A stretch of DNA of 64,000 nt, from the NCBI RefSeq assembly GCF_019511525.1, contig NZ_JAEUAT010000007.1, forward strand, positions 186,001-250,000, written 5' to 3'. A program made the translations under genes and the position numbers. The DNA is from Rhizobium cauense (GTDB lineage: Bacteria; Pseudomonadota; Alphaproteobacteria; Rhizobiales; Rhizobiaceae). Under the pieces are notes generated by a model that did no database searches, was not told the origin of the DNA, and was given only the letters and a program-made list of their open reading frames with translations. This document shows, piece by piece, positions 12,174 to 21,018 of this stretch. Position 1 is the first letter of the stretch. The number at the start of each line of letters is the position of its first letter.

Positions 12174-12202
12174 TTTGTACCGGATTTGTTCTCGTTTCGC
12201 AA
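12174..12202 (-). promoter_or_regulatory. Putative recA promoter overlapped by an SOS (LexA) operator
   Basis: On the minus strand TTGCGA, 17 bases, TACAAA form a sigma-70-like promoter. The -35 overlaps TTG-N11-CAA (12186-12202), the operator form described for rhizobial recA. The promoter ends about 57 bases before the recA ATG. Binding by LexA is inferred. Confidence 0.75.
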
Positions 12203-12357
12203 GATGCGTACAAATAATTGAAAGAAAAAGGTAAAACGCCCTGTGTTCTACATTTGTTTTAGTGATGGAAAGCAACGGCTTAGGGATAGCGCGCCTGTCG
12301 CTGGACAGACAGGCGCGGTGCCACGATTCGTAACTTTCGCCTACGCGGGACGATGAA

Positions 12358-13302
12358 ATGAAGCAGAAGATTCTTGTCCTCGGCGGCGCGCACATCGATA
12401 GGCGCGGACGCATCTGGGGCGACACGGTAGCAGGCGCCAGCAATCCGGGCACATGGGTCGAGGAGCCGGGTGGAGGCGGCTTCAACGCGGCGCGCAACCT
12501 TGCGCGGCTTGGCTTCGATGTGACGATGATTTCGCCGCGTGGCGGCGATCCCACCGGAGAACTGGTGAGCGAAGCCGCTGACTTTGCCGGCGTTCAGGAT
12601 CGCCCATTCGTCTTCCTCGATCGGAAGACGCCGAGCTATACGGCGATCCTGGAAAACGATGGAAATCTGGTGATCGCGCTTGCGGACATGGATCTATATC
12701 GCATGTTCGTACCGCGCCGACTCTCGATCCGCGCCGTCCGTGATGCGTTTGCCGCGACTGACTTCATTCTAATGGACGCCAATTTGCCGGCGGAAACGCT
12801 GACATCTATCGTCGAACGGGCCAGCGGCCTCGGCAAGCCGGTGGGCGCGATCGCAATCTCGCCGGCAAAGGCCGTCAAGCTCAAGGCGTGCCTGGACGGG
12901 ATCGACTACCTCTTTCTCAATGAGGCAGAGGCTGTCGCGCTGACGGGCGAGCGGCCGAACGATCCATCGCATTGGCCATCACTACTTGGTGACATCGGCC
13001 TTCGTGGCGGTGTCGTAACGCGCGGTCAGCGCGACCTGATCGCCTTTGCGGATCGCCATGTCGTTGCCCTGGAGCCCGCCAACGTCGAAAACGTCGCTGA
13101 CGTGACGGGCGCCGGTGACTCTCTTGCCGCGGGTGTGATTTCCGCGTTGATGCGCGGGCTTTCCCTTGCCGATGCGGCGCGCGAAGGCGTTGCTGCAGCA
13201 GCGCTGACTGTACAATCCCCGCACGCAGTAAACGAAAACCTCTCTCCGGATTTGGTGAGGCAGACGCTTGCCCTTGTTCCACCGGCGAGAATTCTACATT
13301 GA
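12358..13302 (+). CDS. psuK: PfkB-family sugar kinase, probable pseudouridine kinase
   Basis: A 314-residue ribokinase-fold enzyme. The N-terminal signature region GGGGFNAARNLARLG and the C-terminal ATP-binding and catalytic motif DVTGAGDSLAAG (catalytic Asp in GAGDS) define PfkB kinases. The gene lies directly before, and only 28 bases from, a pseudouridine-5'-phosphate glycosidase gene, which points to pseudouridine as the substrate; this pairing is the standard catabolic pair, so the assignment is mainly from context. It is divergent from recA, and the shared region holds the recA promoter. The start at 12358 follows GGGACGATGAA. Confidence 0.82.
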   Translation: MKQKILVLGGAHIDRRGRIWGDTVAGASNPGTWVEEPGGGGFNAARNLARLGFDVTMISPRGGDPTGELVSEAADFAGVQDRPFVFLDRKTPSYTAILENDGNLVIALADMDLYRMFVPRRLSIRAVRDAFAATDFILMDANLPAETLTSIVERASGLGKPVGAIAISPAKAVKLKACLDGIDYLFLNEAEAVALTGERPNDPSHWPSLLGDIGLRGGVVTRGQRDLIAFADRHVVALEPANVENVADVTGAGDSLAAGVISALMRGLSLADAAREGVAAAALTVQSPHAVNENLSPDLVRQTLALVPPARILH

Positions 13303-13330
13303 AGCCATACCCGATGAAATGGAAGAGACA

Positions 13331-14257
13331 ATGACCAAACCGATCTCCCCCCTTCTGCCGATCGCCTACTCCAAGGAAGTCGCAAGCGCCCAGCAGCGCG
13401 GCGCTCCGATCGTTGCGCTGGAATCAACCATCATCACCCATGGCATGCCCTATCCCGGCAACATCGAGATGGCGCGCAGCGTCGAGTCGATCATTCGTGA
13501 TCAGGGTGCGGTTCCGGCAACGATCGCGATCATTCACGGAACGCTTCATATCGGGCTGGAAGCCGAACAGCTGGAACAGCTGGCGCAAGCAAAGGATGTC
13601 CTGAAAGTCTCGCGTGCCGATCTCGCCTTTGCGATCGCCGAGCGCCGTCATGGTGCGACAACGGTGGCAGCAACGATGATTGCTGCGGAACGCGCCGGCA
13701 TCAAGGTCTTTGCTACCGGCGGTATCGGTGGTGTTCACCGCGGCGCCGAGGAAAGCTTTGATATCTCCGCTGACCTCGAGGAGCTCGGCCGCACCGGCGT
13801 TATCGTCGTCTGCGCCGGCGCCAAGGCAATTCTGGATATTCCGAAAACTCTTGAAGTTCTGGAAACGGCGGGCGTTCCAGTCGTTACGTACGAGAGCGAA
13901 GAGTTCCCCGCCTTCTGGTCGCGTGCCTCGGGACTGCCCAGCCCGTTGACCCTGAACAGCCCGGCCGCAATCGCCAACTTCCAGACGGTGCGCGAGCAGC
14001 TCGGCATTGACGGCGGCATGCTGATTGCCAACCCCGTGCCTGAAGCCGACGAGATCCCACGCGAGGAGATGGAAATCTACATCGAGCGCGCGCTCGATAG
14101 TGCCGAACGCGAGGAAATCAGCGGCAAGGCAGTGACCCCGTACCTGCTCAGCACCATCTTTGACCTGACGGACGGCCGGAGCTTGAAGACCAACATCGCG
14201 CTGGTGGAAAACAACGCCCGACTGGCAGCGGAAATTGCCGTCGCGCTGGCAGGATGA
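13331..14257 (+). CDS. psuG: Pseudouridine-5'-phosphate glycosidase
   Basis: PsuG (308 aa) cleaves pseudouridine 5'-phosphate to uracil and ribose 5-phosphate. Family motifs include ALESTIITHGMPYP near the N-terminus, IAIIHGTLHIGL, the SRADLAFAIAERRHGATTVAATM region and ATGGIGGVHRGAE. The start at 13331 (MTKPIS) has GGAAGAG six bases upstream. It follows the kinase gene closely and would receive its product, giving a two-gene operon for recycling pseudouridine, presumably from RNA breakdown. A short inverted repeat follows. Confidence 0.93.
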   Translation: MTKPISPLLPIAYSKEVASAQQRGAPIVALESTIITHGMPYPGNIEMARSVESIIRDQGAVPATIAIIHGTLHIGLEAEQLEQLAQAKDVLKVSRADLAFAIAERRHGATTVAATMIAAERAGIKVFATGGIGGVHRGAEESFDISADLEELGRTGVIVVCAGAKAILDIPKTLEVLETAGVPVVTYESEEFPAFWSRASGLPSPLTLNSPAAIANFQTVREQLGIDGGMLIANPVPEADEIPREEMEIYIERALDSAEREEISGKAVTPYLLSTIFDLTDGRSLKTNIALVENNARLAAEIAVALAG

Positions 14258-14269
14258 TCAAACGGAAAT

Positions 14270-14292
14270 GGGGCGCTGCATATCGGCGCCCC
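14270..14292. terminator. Weak hairpin between psuG and cckA
   Basis: GGGGCGC, nine-base loop, GCGCCCC between the convergent psuG and cckA genes. Only a poor T tail on either strand, so terminator activity is uncertain. Confidence 0.45.
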
Positions 14293-16893
14293 TTAGCTGT
14301 CCAGCGTCTCCTTGACGACGACAGCAAGCTGTTTCAGCGAGAACGGCTTCGGAAGGAAGCCGAATTTCGATTCCGGCGGAAGATTGCGCGCAAACGCGTC
14401 TTCGGCATATCCCGAAACGAAAATGAACTTCAGGTCGGGATATTTCTTCCGCAACTCGCGCAACAGCGACGGGCCATCCATCTCCGGCATCACCACGTCC
14501 GAAACGACGATGTCGACCTTGCCTTCAAGCTCATCCATGATGTCGAGAGCCTCGACGCCTGAGCCGGCCTCATGCACCGTATAGCCGCGCGTCTCGAGCA
14601 TGCGCTTGCCGCCGCGGCGCACCGCTTCCTCATCCTCGACCAGCAGGATGACGGCGGATCCCGTCAGATCCTCGGGGGGCTCCGGCTGAGCGGGCGCCTG
14701 TTCGACCGGCGCTCCGAGCGCTGGCGTGACTGCGTCCGCTTCCACGACAAGTGCCGGCTCGACGATGTGGCGCGGCAGGAAGACGCGGAAGGTCGTGCCC
14801 TTGCCGACTTCCGACTCCGGCTGAATGTAGCCGCCCGACTGCTTGACGATGCCGTAAACCATGGCCAAGCCAAGCCCGGTGCCCTTTCCGACTTCCTTGG
14901 TCGTGAAAAAGGGTTCGAAGATCTTGTCCATGATTTCGGGCGCGATACCGGTGCCGTTGTCAGCGACCTCGACGAGAACCATGTCCTCATGCGGCATAAA
15001 GGAGTAGTTGAATGCCGCCACCTCTTCTGCCGTCACGTTCTTCGTCCGCAGCGTCAGCTTGCCACCCTGAGGCATCGCATCGCGCGCGTTGACGCAAAGG
15101 TTGATCAGCACCTGCTCGAACTGCGACAGGTCCGTCTTCACGGGCCAGAGATCGCGACCATACTCGACATCGAGCTTGACGTTCGTACCGGAAAGCAACC
15201 GATCGACCAGCATCCTGAGGTCGCCGACCACGTCCGTCAGATTGAGCACCGTCGGTCGCATCGTCTGCTTGCGTGAGAATGCCAGCAACTGGCGGACGAG
15301 CACCGCCGCGCGATTGGCGTTGCGCTTGATCTCCATCAGGTCGGCAAAACCGGGATCGGCAGGCCTTGCCTGCAGCAGCAGATGGTCGGAGGACAGCAGG
15401 ATCGCCGTCAGCACGTTGTTGAAATCGTGCGCGATGCCGCCTGCCAGCGTGCCGACCGCGTTCATCTTCTGCGTTTGCGCCATCTGCGCTTCGAGAGCTT
15501 TTTGCTCTGTCACTTCGACAGCGTAGACAATCGCCGCCTCTTCCGGCGCCTCGTCGCTCTGATCGATCACCGCATTGACATAGAACCGGAAGTGGCGAGC
15601 CTCATCCGTCGGCGTGCGCGAGTCGATCGGTGGGATATCGCCCTGCCGATCCCTGGCCGCCTCAAGCGCGTGCTGCAGCTTCGGCTTGTCGCTGTCCTGA
15701 ACGATGACCTCAAGGAGCGCACCGCTCTCTAGGTCATTGCGCGATACAATTCCTGCAAACAGCTTGAGGAATGGTGCATTGGTGCGCAGGATACGGCCTT
15801 CACCGTCCACCGAGGCAATGGCCATCGGCGTATTGTTGAAGAAGCGATTGAAGCGCATTGCCGCGGCCGAACCGGACTGATCGGCCTCGCCGCTCTTCTG
15901 GCGAGCAAGCACAATCGTCCGGCTTTCGCCGGGCGCGCCGTCACGCATGGACGTAACGCTGTGGACGATCTGAACAGGCAGGCTCTGCCCGTTCATTTTC
16001 TTCAGATCGAGATCAAGCGTAACGGTTTTTTTCAGTCCGGGGTCGGCCTGGACCGATTGGATAAGCGCGAGCCCCTCGCCTGCGACCAGATCACCAATCA
16101 TGACCGAACCGGGAACAAATTTGGTCAGGTCAATGCCCAGCCATTCCGCCAGCGTGGCATTGAGGTAGAAAATCTCTCCCTTGCGCCCGGCCGAAAAAAA
16201 TCCGGCTGGCGCATGGTCGAGATAGTCGATCGCATTCTGCAATTCCTTGAAGAAACGCTCCTGATCGTCACGCTCCAGCGTGATATCACTGATCTGCCAG
16301 ATGTGGAGCGGCTTGCGCCCCATCTCCTCGCTCTGCAGGGTGCGCGCTTTCAGGCGATACCACCGCGCGCCCGCTCCGCTCGTCGTCGGACCAAGCGACC
16401 TCAGCAAACGGAATTCCTCGCTGCCCTCCCGGCCCTCGCGCAGGCCATTCGAGAGACGATAGAGCGCCTCGTTCGATTCCCGATGGCGCGACAGCAGCGC
16501 TTCGAGCGTCTGAACCTCCATCGACTTGCGGGCGCCGGTGAGCTCGCCATAGGCCGCATTCGCATAGACGATACGGCCCTTCTCGTCGGTGATGAGCGAT
16601 CCATCCGGGTGGCTGTTCAGAAATGCGCGCGCCAAGCTGTCGGACTGTCGCTGCGGCATCACCTCGATGAAGCCGATTACCGACGACACCAGGAAGAAAA
16701 TCCCAACCATCGCCAGGACGCCGAGCACGCCCAGGACCATTTCATTGTCGAGCGAACGCTTGAAAACGACAAAGGCGGCAGCCGCCCCGATCAGGACAAG
16801 CGCGAGCAGGATGATGCGTAACGCCGTCCCCGTGCGGCCCCCACGGTCCACGAGCGGTTCGCTGAAATCCTCGGCCTGACGCGGTTTCGTCAT
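14293..16893 (-). CDS. cckA: CckA-type hybrid sensor histidine kinase
   Basis: An 866-residue inner-membrane hybrid kinase. Two membrane helices lie at about 25-44 and 52-74, followed by PAS-like segments (about 90-200, 220-330 and 350-460), a HisKA domain with the phosphorylated His489 in GGIAHDFNN, an ATPase domain ([25 protein letters not shown]) and a C-terminal receiver with Asp799 in [10 protein letters not shown]. This layout matches CckA, which through ChpT phosphorylates CtrA and CpdR to control the alphaproteobacterial cell cycle. ChpT and CtrA are not in the window. A dyad CTGTGAA-N11-TTCACAG lies about 110 bases upstream. Confidence 0.93.
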   Translation of the reverse strand: MTKPRQAEDFSEPLVDRGGRTGTALRIILLALVLIGAAAAFVVFKRSLDNEMVLGVLGVLAMVGIFFLVSSVIGFIEVMPQRQSDSLARAFLNSHPDGSLITDEKGRIVYANAAYGELTGARKSMEVQTLEALLSRHRESNEALYRLSNGLREGREGSEEFRLLRSLGPTTSGAGARWYRLKARTLQSEEMGRKPLHIWQISDITLERDDQERFFKELQNAIDYLDHAPAGFFSAGRKGEIFYLNATLAEWLGIDLTKFVPGSVMIGDLVAGEGLALIQSVQADPGLKKTVTLDLDLKKMNGQSLPVQIVHSVTSMRDGAPGESRTIVLARQKSGEADQSGSAAAMRFNRFFNNTPMAIASVDGEGRILRTNAPFLKLFAGIVSRNDLESGALLEVIVQDSDKPKLQHALEAARDRQGDIPPIDSRTPTDEARHFRFYVNAVIDQSDEAPEEAAIVYAVEVTEQKALEAQMAQTQKMNAVGTLAGGIAHDFNNVLTAILLSSDHLLLQARPADPGFADLMEIKRNANRAAVLVRQLLAFSRKQTMRPTVLNLTDVVGDLRMLVDRLLSGTNVKLDVEYGRDLWPVKTDLSQFEQVLINLCVNARDAMPQGGKLTLRTKNVTAEEVAAFNYSFMPHEDMVLVEVADNGTGIAPEIMDKIFEPFFTTKEVGKGTGLGLAMVYGIVKQSGGYIQPESEVGKGTTFRVFLPRHIVEPALVVEADAVTPALGAPVEQAPAQPEPPEDLTGSAVILLVEDEEAVRRGGKRMLETRGYTVHEAGSGVEALDIMDELEGKVDIVVSDVVMPEMDGPSLLRELRKKYPDLKFIFVSGYAEDAFARNLPPESKFGFLPKPFSLKQLAVVVKETLDS

Positions 16894-17002
16894 CTATTCC
16901 CTCGTATGGCCTGCCGGGCTTCACTCGTAACAGGGAGACAAAGCAGGAATCAGGCGTCGCTTCCTTCTTAGCAATTTGCAGTCTCCGCAAAAACACCGCT
17001 CT

Positions 17003-17027
17003 CTGTGAAGACTGATTGAATTCACAG
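17003..17027. repeat. Dyad between cckA and the FliO-like gene
   Basis: CTGTGAA, 11 bases, TTCACAG: seven-base perfect arms in the 288-base gap between the divergent genes. It could be an operator for either. No regulator is identified; the arms weakly resemble CRP/FNR-class half sites but the spacing is unusual. Confidence 0.4.
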
Positions 17028-17181
17028 CGAAGAGCGCCAATTTCGCCATTAAAATGCGTTGTTAAGAAAACATGTTCGAATTCCACTTCGGGTTGGGACG
17101 ACTGGACAAGCCCATCCCGACTTGTCTACGAAGTGGGAAAAGCCGCGATGTGGTTGAAAACCGCGAAGGGAGTACGTCAAC

Positions 17182-18204
17182 ATGTTCGATGATCTCATGG
17201 GAGCCTATGGGAGTCGCTTCCTTATTGCTGCCGGCGGCGTTGCCCTAGCCCTATTGCTGCTGGTTGTCGTGCTGTGGATCATGCGCAGTCGCGCGCCTTC
17301 CCCTTTCGTCCGGGGTGGTCGCAATCGCCAGCCGCGACTACAGGTCCTTGACGCGGCAGCTGTCGATGCGCGCCGGCGCCTCGTACTCGTCCGCCGAGAC
17401 GACATCGAACACCTGATCATGATCGGTGGTCCGACCGATATCGTCATCGAAAGCCGAATTGGCGAAGCTGCCGGGAAAGCGCTACCACTCGAGGCCGTGG
17501 ATCAGCCGGCTCCGATTCCGGCGCCGCGACCGGAGATCGCGCCGCAGATCGAGGCGACGCCTGAAGCACCGGCACTGGCGCCCCCTGCTCGGTCCATTCC
17601 GGCTGAACCGCAGAGCGCGCCACCTGCCCGAAGCCATACTCCCGCGGAAGTTCTGGTCGCGCAGCGCGCACCGATCGAAGCCCGGCCCGAGCCGGCTATC
17701 CCAGCTCCCCAGCCATCTGCACCGGCTGTAGCCGAGCGCGAGCGCGCACCGCGCACCGCACCCTCTTTCGAACCGCGTCCCGAAGCACGACCAGAGCCGA
17801 GGCCCGTCGCTGCTCCGATGGAGGCCTCGATGGCGGCTGACATTCTCGATTCTGCCCGCCAGCGCGTTCTGCCACAACAGCGAATCGAACCGCAGGTCGC
17901 CCCACCACCAGTTGCACCCGTTCCCGTACAGCCGCCAGCGGCTGCATTTGTCGAGGTCGGCACACTCGCTCCCGCCGCGCAGCCGAGCGACTTCCAACGT
18001 ATTCTTGAGGAAGAGATGACAAGTACGCTCGCAGCCGAGCGCATTGTGCCCGGACCGCAGGCACCGGCCGCAAGGCCCGCTTCTACGCCCGGCAGCCTGC
18101 CGCGCCGCGACCCGGAAATGGCACCGCTGACTGGCGCCGACGCAGCGCTGCAGAACGAGGTCGCACGCATCTTCGGTGAGATGAGCGTCAACCGCGACAA
18201 GTAA
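17182..18204 (+). CDS. FliO-like single-pass membrane protein with long Pro/Ala-rich tail
   Basis: A 340-residue protein with one strong membrane helix near the N-terminus (FLIAAGGVALALLLLVVVLW) followed by a small FliO-like beta domain (LQVLDAAAVDARRRLVLVRRDDIEHLIMIGGPTDIVIES). This is the pattern of flagellar export protein FliO. The remaining 240 residues are a low-complexity Pro/Ala/Glu-rich region, probably disordered. No other flagellar genes are nearby, so a flagellar role is doubtful. It is followed by a strong bidirectional terminator and converges on dksA. Confidence 0.65.
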   Translation: MFDDLMGAYGSRFLIAAGGVALALLLLVVVLWIMRSRAPSPFVRGGRNRQPRLQVLDAAAVDARRRLVLVRRDDIEHLIMIGGPTDIVIESRIGEAAGKALPLEAVDQPAPIPAPRPEIAPQIEATPEAPALAPPARSIPAEPQSAPPARSHTPAEVLVAQRAPIEARPEPAIPAPQPSAPAVAERERAPRTAPSFEPRPEARPEPRPVAAPMEASMAADILDSARQRVLPQQRIEPQVAPPPVAPVPVQPPAAAFVEVGTLAPAAQPSDFQRILEEEMTSTLAAERIVPGPQAPAARPASTPGSLPRRDPEMAPLTGADAALQNEVARIFGEMSVNRDK

Positions 18205-18220
18205 GCACCTGACGAGCAAA

Positions 18221-18255
18221 AAAGAAGGCACCGCGGTCTCCCCGGTGCCTTCTTT
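18221..18255. terminator. Bidirectional terminator between the FliO-like gene and dksA
   Basis: Thirteen-base perfect stem AAAGAAGGCACCG / CGGTGCCTTCTTT with a nine-base loop, A-run before and T-run after. It can serve both convergent genes. Confidence 0.88.
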
Positions 18256-18274
18256 GTTTTCAACAGTGCCGAAA

Positions 18275-18694
18275 CTATTCGTCCCGGTAGACCTTTTCCC
18301 GACGCTCGTGTCGCTCTTGAGCTTCGATGGAAAGCGTTGCAATCGGACGGGCGTCAAGGCGCTTCAGGCCAATCGGCTCACCGGTTTCTTCACAATAGCC
18401 GTAAGTGCCGTCTTCGATACGTTGCAGTGCTGCGTCGATCTTGGAAATCAGCTTTCTCTGGCGGTCGCGGGCACGCAGTTCGATAGCCCGGTCGGTTTCG
18501 GACGATGCCCTATCAGCAAGGTCCGGGTGATTTGCGCTTTCCTCGGCCAAGTGGTCGAGGGTTTCACGCGCCTCTCTGAGGATGTCGTTCTTCCAGGCGA
18601 CCAGCTTGGCTCTAAAGTAAGCCCGCTGATTGCCGTTCATGAACTCTTCCTCTTCCGAGGGTATGTAGTTGCTAAGATCGATCTTCTCACTCAA
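18275..18694 (-). CDS. dksA: DksA-family RNA polymerase-binding regulator with degenerate zinc finger
   Basis: A 139-residue DksA. It acts with ppGpp at the RNA polymerase secondary channel in the stringent response. The coiled-coil arm and the DGTYGYCEETGEPIGLKRLD region are clear. Of the four zinc-finger cysteines of E. coli DksA only the first is kept (Cys101); the other positions hold Thr104, Ser122 and Ala125 at identical spacing, so zinc is probably not bound. I chose a TTG start at 18694 because AGGAG sits seven bases upstream and it gives the usual MSEKIDLSNY start. A putative promoter lies 37 bases upstream. Confidence 0.93.
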   Translation of the reverse strand: MSEKIDLSNYIPSEEEEFMNGNQRAYFRAKLVAWKNDILREARETLDHLAEESANHPDLADRASSETDRAIELRARDRQRKLISKIDAALQRIEDGTYGYCEETGEPIGLKRLDARPIATLSIEAQERHERREKVYRDE

Positions 18695-18730
18695 CGCGAT
18701 TCTCCTGAAGAACATCTCATCTGGCGGGTG

Positions 18731-18759
18731 TATATCGCGAGCACCACGGTTGATTCAAG
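18731..18759 (-). promoter_or_regulatory. Putative dksA promoter
   Basis: On the minus strand CTTGAA, 17 bases, GATATA, close to the rhizobial consensus CTTGAC-N17-CTATAT. It ends 36 bases before the TTG start of dksA. Confidence 0.5.
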
Positions 18760-18967
18760 CCAAATACGCTAGGTAAACAGTTTTTTAAATCTGTCACATT
18801 TTTAAGCTAACAGGCTATTTTCTCACCGTTATTCCCCGTTACGCACATTTGCCGGCCGGTAACCCCTCACTTTCCTACCTGGGATTTGGGGTGACACCTG
18901 CAGCTACGGTTGACGTGCGGGCCGCCGACCCGCTACTGAAAAAGTCTCTTCGATGTGGATTTTTCCT

Positions 18968-19465
18968 ATGGCCGCAATCACGCCTCCGCCCTCCCGGATC
19001 TATCTGCTGCGGCACGCCGAAGCTGCCTGGGCGACACCGGGGCAACGTGATTTCGATCGTCCCTTGAACGACAAGGGCTACGCCGACGCCGAAATCGTCG
19101 CCGACAAGGCCGCCGACAAGGGCTATCGGCCGGATCTCGTTGTAAGTTCGACTGCCGTGCGCTGCCGAGATACTGCTGAGGCCTTGCGCCGGGCGATGGG
19201 TGCCACGCTTGATGTCCGATTCGTCGACGAACTTTATAATGCCTCGGCGGACAGCTACCTTGAGATCATCGACGCACAAGAGGCCGTCAACTCGGTTATG
19301 CTCGTCGGTCACAACCCGACGATGGAACAGACACTGGAAGCGCTGATTGGCCATGACGCCCTTTGCCGGGCACTTCCGGGCGGCTTTCCAACCGCCGGCC
19401 TCGCGGTTCTCGACTATGACAGAATCACCGCCCGCTGGCGGCTCGTGGATTTCGTGATCGACTAA
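18968..19465 (+). CDS. SixA-type histidine phosphatase
   Basis: A 165-residue protein of the histidine phosphatase (phosphoglycerate mutase-like) superfamily. The catalytic motif LLRHAEAAW is near the N-terminus, with the second histidine in MLVGHNPTMEQ. SixA of E. coli dephosphorylates a phosphohistidine (PtsO/ArcB), but substrates in rhizobia are not established. Start at 18968 (MAAITPP); another ATG 15 bases upstream is possible and neither has a strong ribosome binding site. Followed 77 bases later by the YcjX-like gene. Confidence 0.85.
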   Translation: MAAITPPPSRIYLLRHAEAAWATPGQRDFDRPLNDKGYADAEIVADKAADKGYRPDLVVSSTAVRCRDTAEALRRAMGATLDVRFVDELYNASADSYLEIIDAQEAVNSVMLVGHNPTMEQTLEALIGHDALCRALPGGFPTAGLAVLDYDRITARWRLVDFVID

Positions 19466-19542
19466 GGTCTTTTCGCGGAACGTCTTTTCGCGCAGACCTG
19501 CGGTTCCTATATGGCTTTCCACGACTAGAACGGAATTCCGCC

Positions 19543-21018
19543 TTGCCGCCCAGCCTGACCTCAATTTCCGACGACGCGCGCATTGCCCTGGACAATCTTG
19601 CCGACCGGGCATCGGGTCTGATCAATCCTACGGTGCGCCTCGGCGTCACCGGCCTCTCGCGCTCCGGCAAGACGGTTTTCATCTCTTCGCTGGTTCACAA
19701 TCTCTTGCACGGCGGCCGACTGCCGCTATTCGAGCCCGTGCAGTCCGGTCGCGTCTCGAAAGTACGGCTGGAGCAGCAGCCGGATGACGCGGTGCCCCGG
19801 TTCCAGTACGAAGATCACATCCGCTCCCTGGTAAAGGATCGTGTTTGGCCGGACTCCACCCGGGCGATCTCCGAATTGCGCATCACGTTGGATTATCAAA
19901 GTGCCAGCGGCTGGAACCGGCTATTCTCGCCGGGTCGTCTGTCGATCGACATCGTCGATTATCCCGGTGAATGGCTTCTCGACCTGCCGCTTCTCGGAAA
20001 AGACTTTCGTGCCTTCAGCGAGGAAACGATCGCGCTGGCCGGCACGGGCATCCGTGCAGAGCTTTCGCGCCGATGGCTTGCCCTTACCCACGCCACGGAC
20101 ATCGATGCGCCCGCTGACGAGATGCACGCGCGCGATCTGGCGCACTCCTTTGCAGACTACCTCAAGGCTTGCAAAGCGGACGAACGCTCGTTGTCCACGC
20201 TTCCACCTGGTCGCTTTCTGCTGCCCGGCGATCTCGAAGGCTCACCTGCGCTGACCTTCGCCCCGCTGGCCCTTCCAAGGGAAGGCAGGCAGCACAAGGG
20301 ATCGCTATGGGCGATGATGGAACGCAGGTACGAGGCCTACAAATCGGTCGTCGTGAAGCCTTTCTTTCGTGAGCACTTCGCGCGCCTCGACAGGCAGATC
20401 GTGCTCGTCGACGCGCTGCAGGCCATCAACCGCGGACCGGAAGCGGTTCAGGACCTCGAACGAGCCCTCACGGACGTACTGGCCTGCTTCCGTCCGGGAA
20501 CAAACTCCTGGCTCTCCTCTTTGCTTGGTCGCCGGATCGACCGCGTCCTTGTGGCCGCGACCAAGGCCGACCACCTGCACCACGAGAGCCACGACCGGCT
20601 CGATACGCTCACCCGCCGCCTCGTCGATCGCGCAGTACATCGCATCGGCATGGCAGGCGCCGGCATCGACGTCATGGCACTAGCTTCGGTCCGCGCCACA
20701 CGCGAAGCGACGGTCAAACGCGATGGTCACGACCTCCCCGTCATCGTCGGAACACCAATGGAAGGCGAAACGATAGCCGGAGAGCGTTTCGACGGCTTGA
20801 AGAAGACGGCCATATTCCCGGGTGACCTGCCGGTGGATCCGGAAAGCCTCTTCGAACGCATCGAAGCGGGAGATCAAGATGTCTCGCTACCTGAGGTGAG
20901 CGTTGTGCGCTTTCGCCCGCCGCACCTCGAAGAAACAGGTGGCGGCATAAAGCTCTCCGTCCCGCATATTCGCCTCGACCGCGCCATGCAGTTCCTGTTC
21001 GGAGATCGCCTCGCATGA
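19543..21018 (+). CDS. YcjX-family P-loop GTPase-like protein
   Basis: A 491-residue protein of the YcjX/DUF463 family. The Walker A motif GLSRSGKT is at residues 37-44; IDIVDYPGEW is likely the Walker B region and VAATKADHLHH resembles an NKxD-type guanine motif. In E. coli YcjX is tied to the phage-shock/envelope-stress regulon, but its role is unknown. The start is a TTG at 19543. The last four bases overlap the ATG of the next gene, a DUF697 membrane protein, the usual partner. Confidence 0.87.
   Translation: MPPSLTSISDDARIALDNLADRASGLINPTVRLGVTGLSRSGKTVFISSLVHNLLHGGRLPLFEPVQSGRVSKVRLEQQPDDAVPRFQYEDHIRSLVKDRVWPDSTRAISELRITLDYQSASGWNRLFSPGRLSIDIVDYPGEWLLDLPLLGKDFRAFSEETIALAGTGIRAELSRRWLALTHATDIDAPADEMHARDLAHSFADYLKACKADERSLSTLPPGRFLLPGDLEGSPALTFAPLALPREGRQHKGSLWAMMERRYEAYKSVVVKPFFREHFARLDRQIVLVDALQAINRGPEAVQDLERALTDVLACFRPGTNSWLSSLLGRRIDRVLVAATKADHLHHESHDRLDTLTRRLVDRAVHRIGMAGAGIDVMALASVRATREATVKRDGHDLPVIVGTPMEGETIAGERFDGLKKTAIFPGDLPVDPESLFERIEAGDQDVSLPEVSVVRFRPPHLEETGGGIKLSVPHIRLDRAMQFLFGDRLA

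Noticed and set aside
17040..17070. CtrA site in front of cckA
   Set aside because: TTAA pair is spaced by nine bases, not seven.
19466..19542. Two copies of TCTTTTCGCG after sixA
   Set aside because: Only ten bases, in a short gap; not enough to call a functional repeat.
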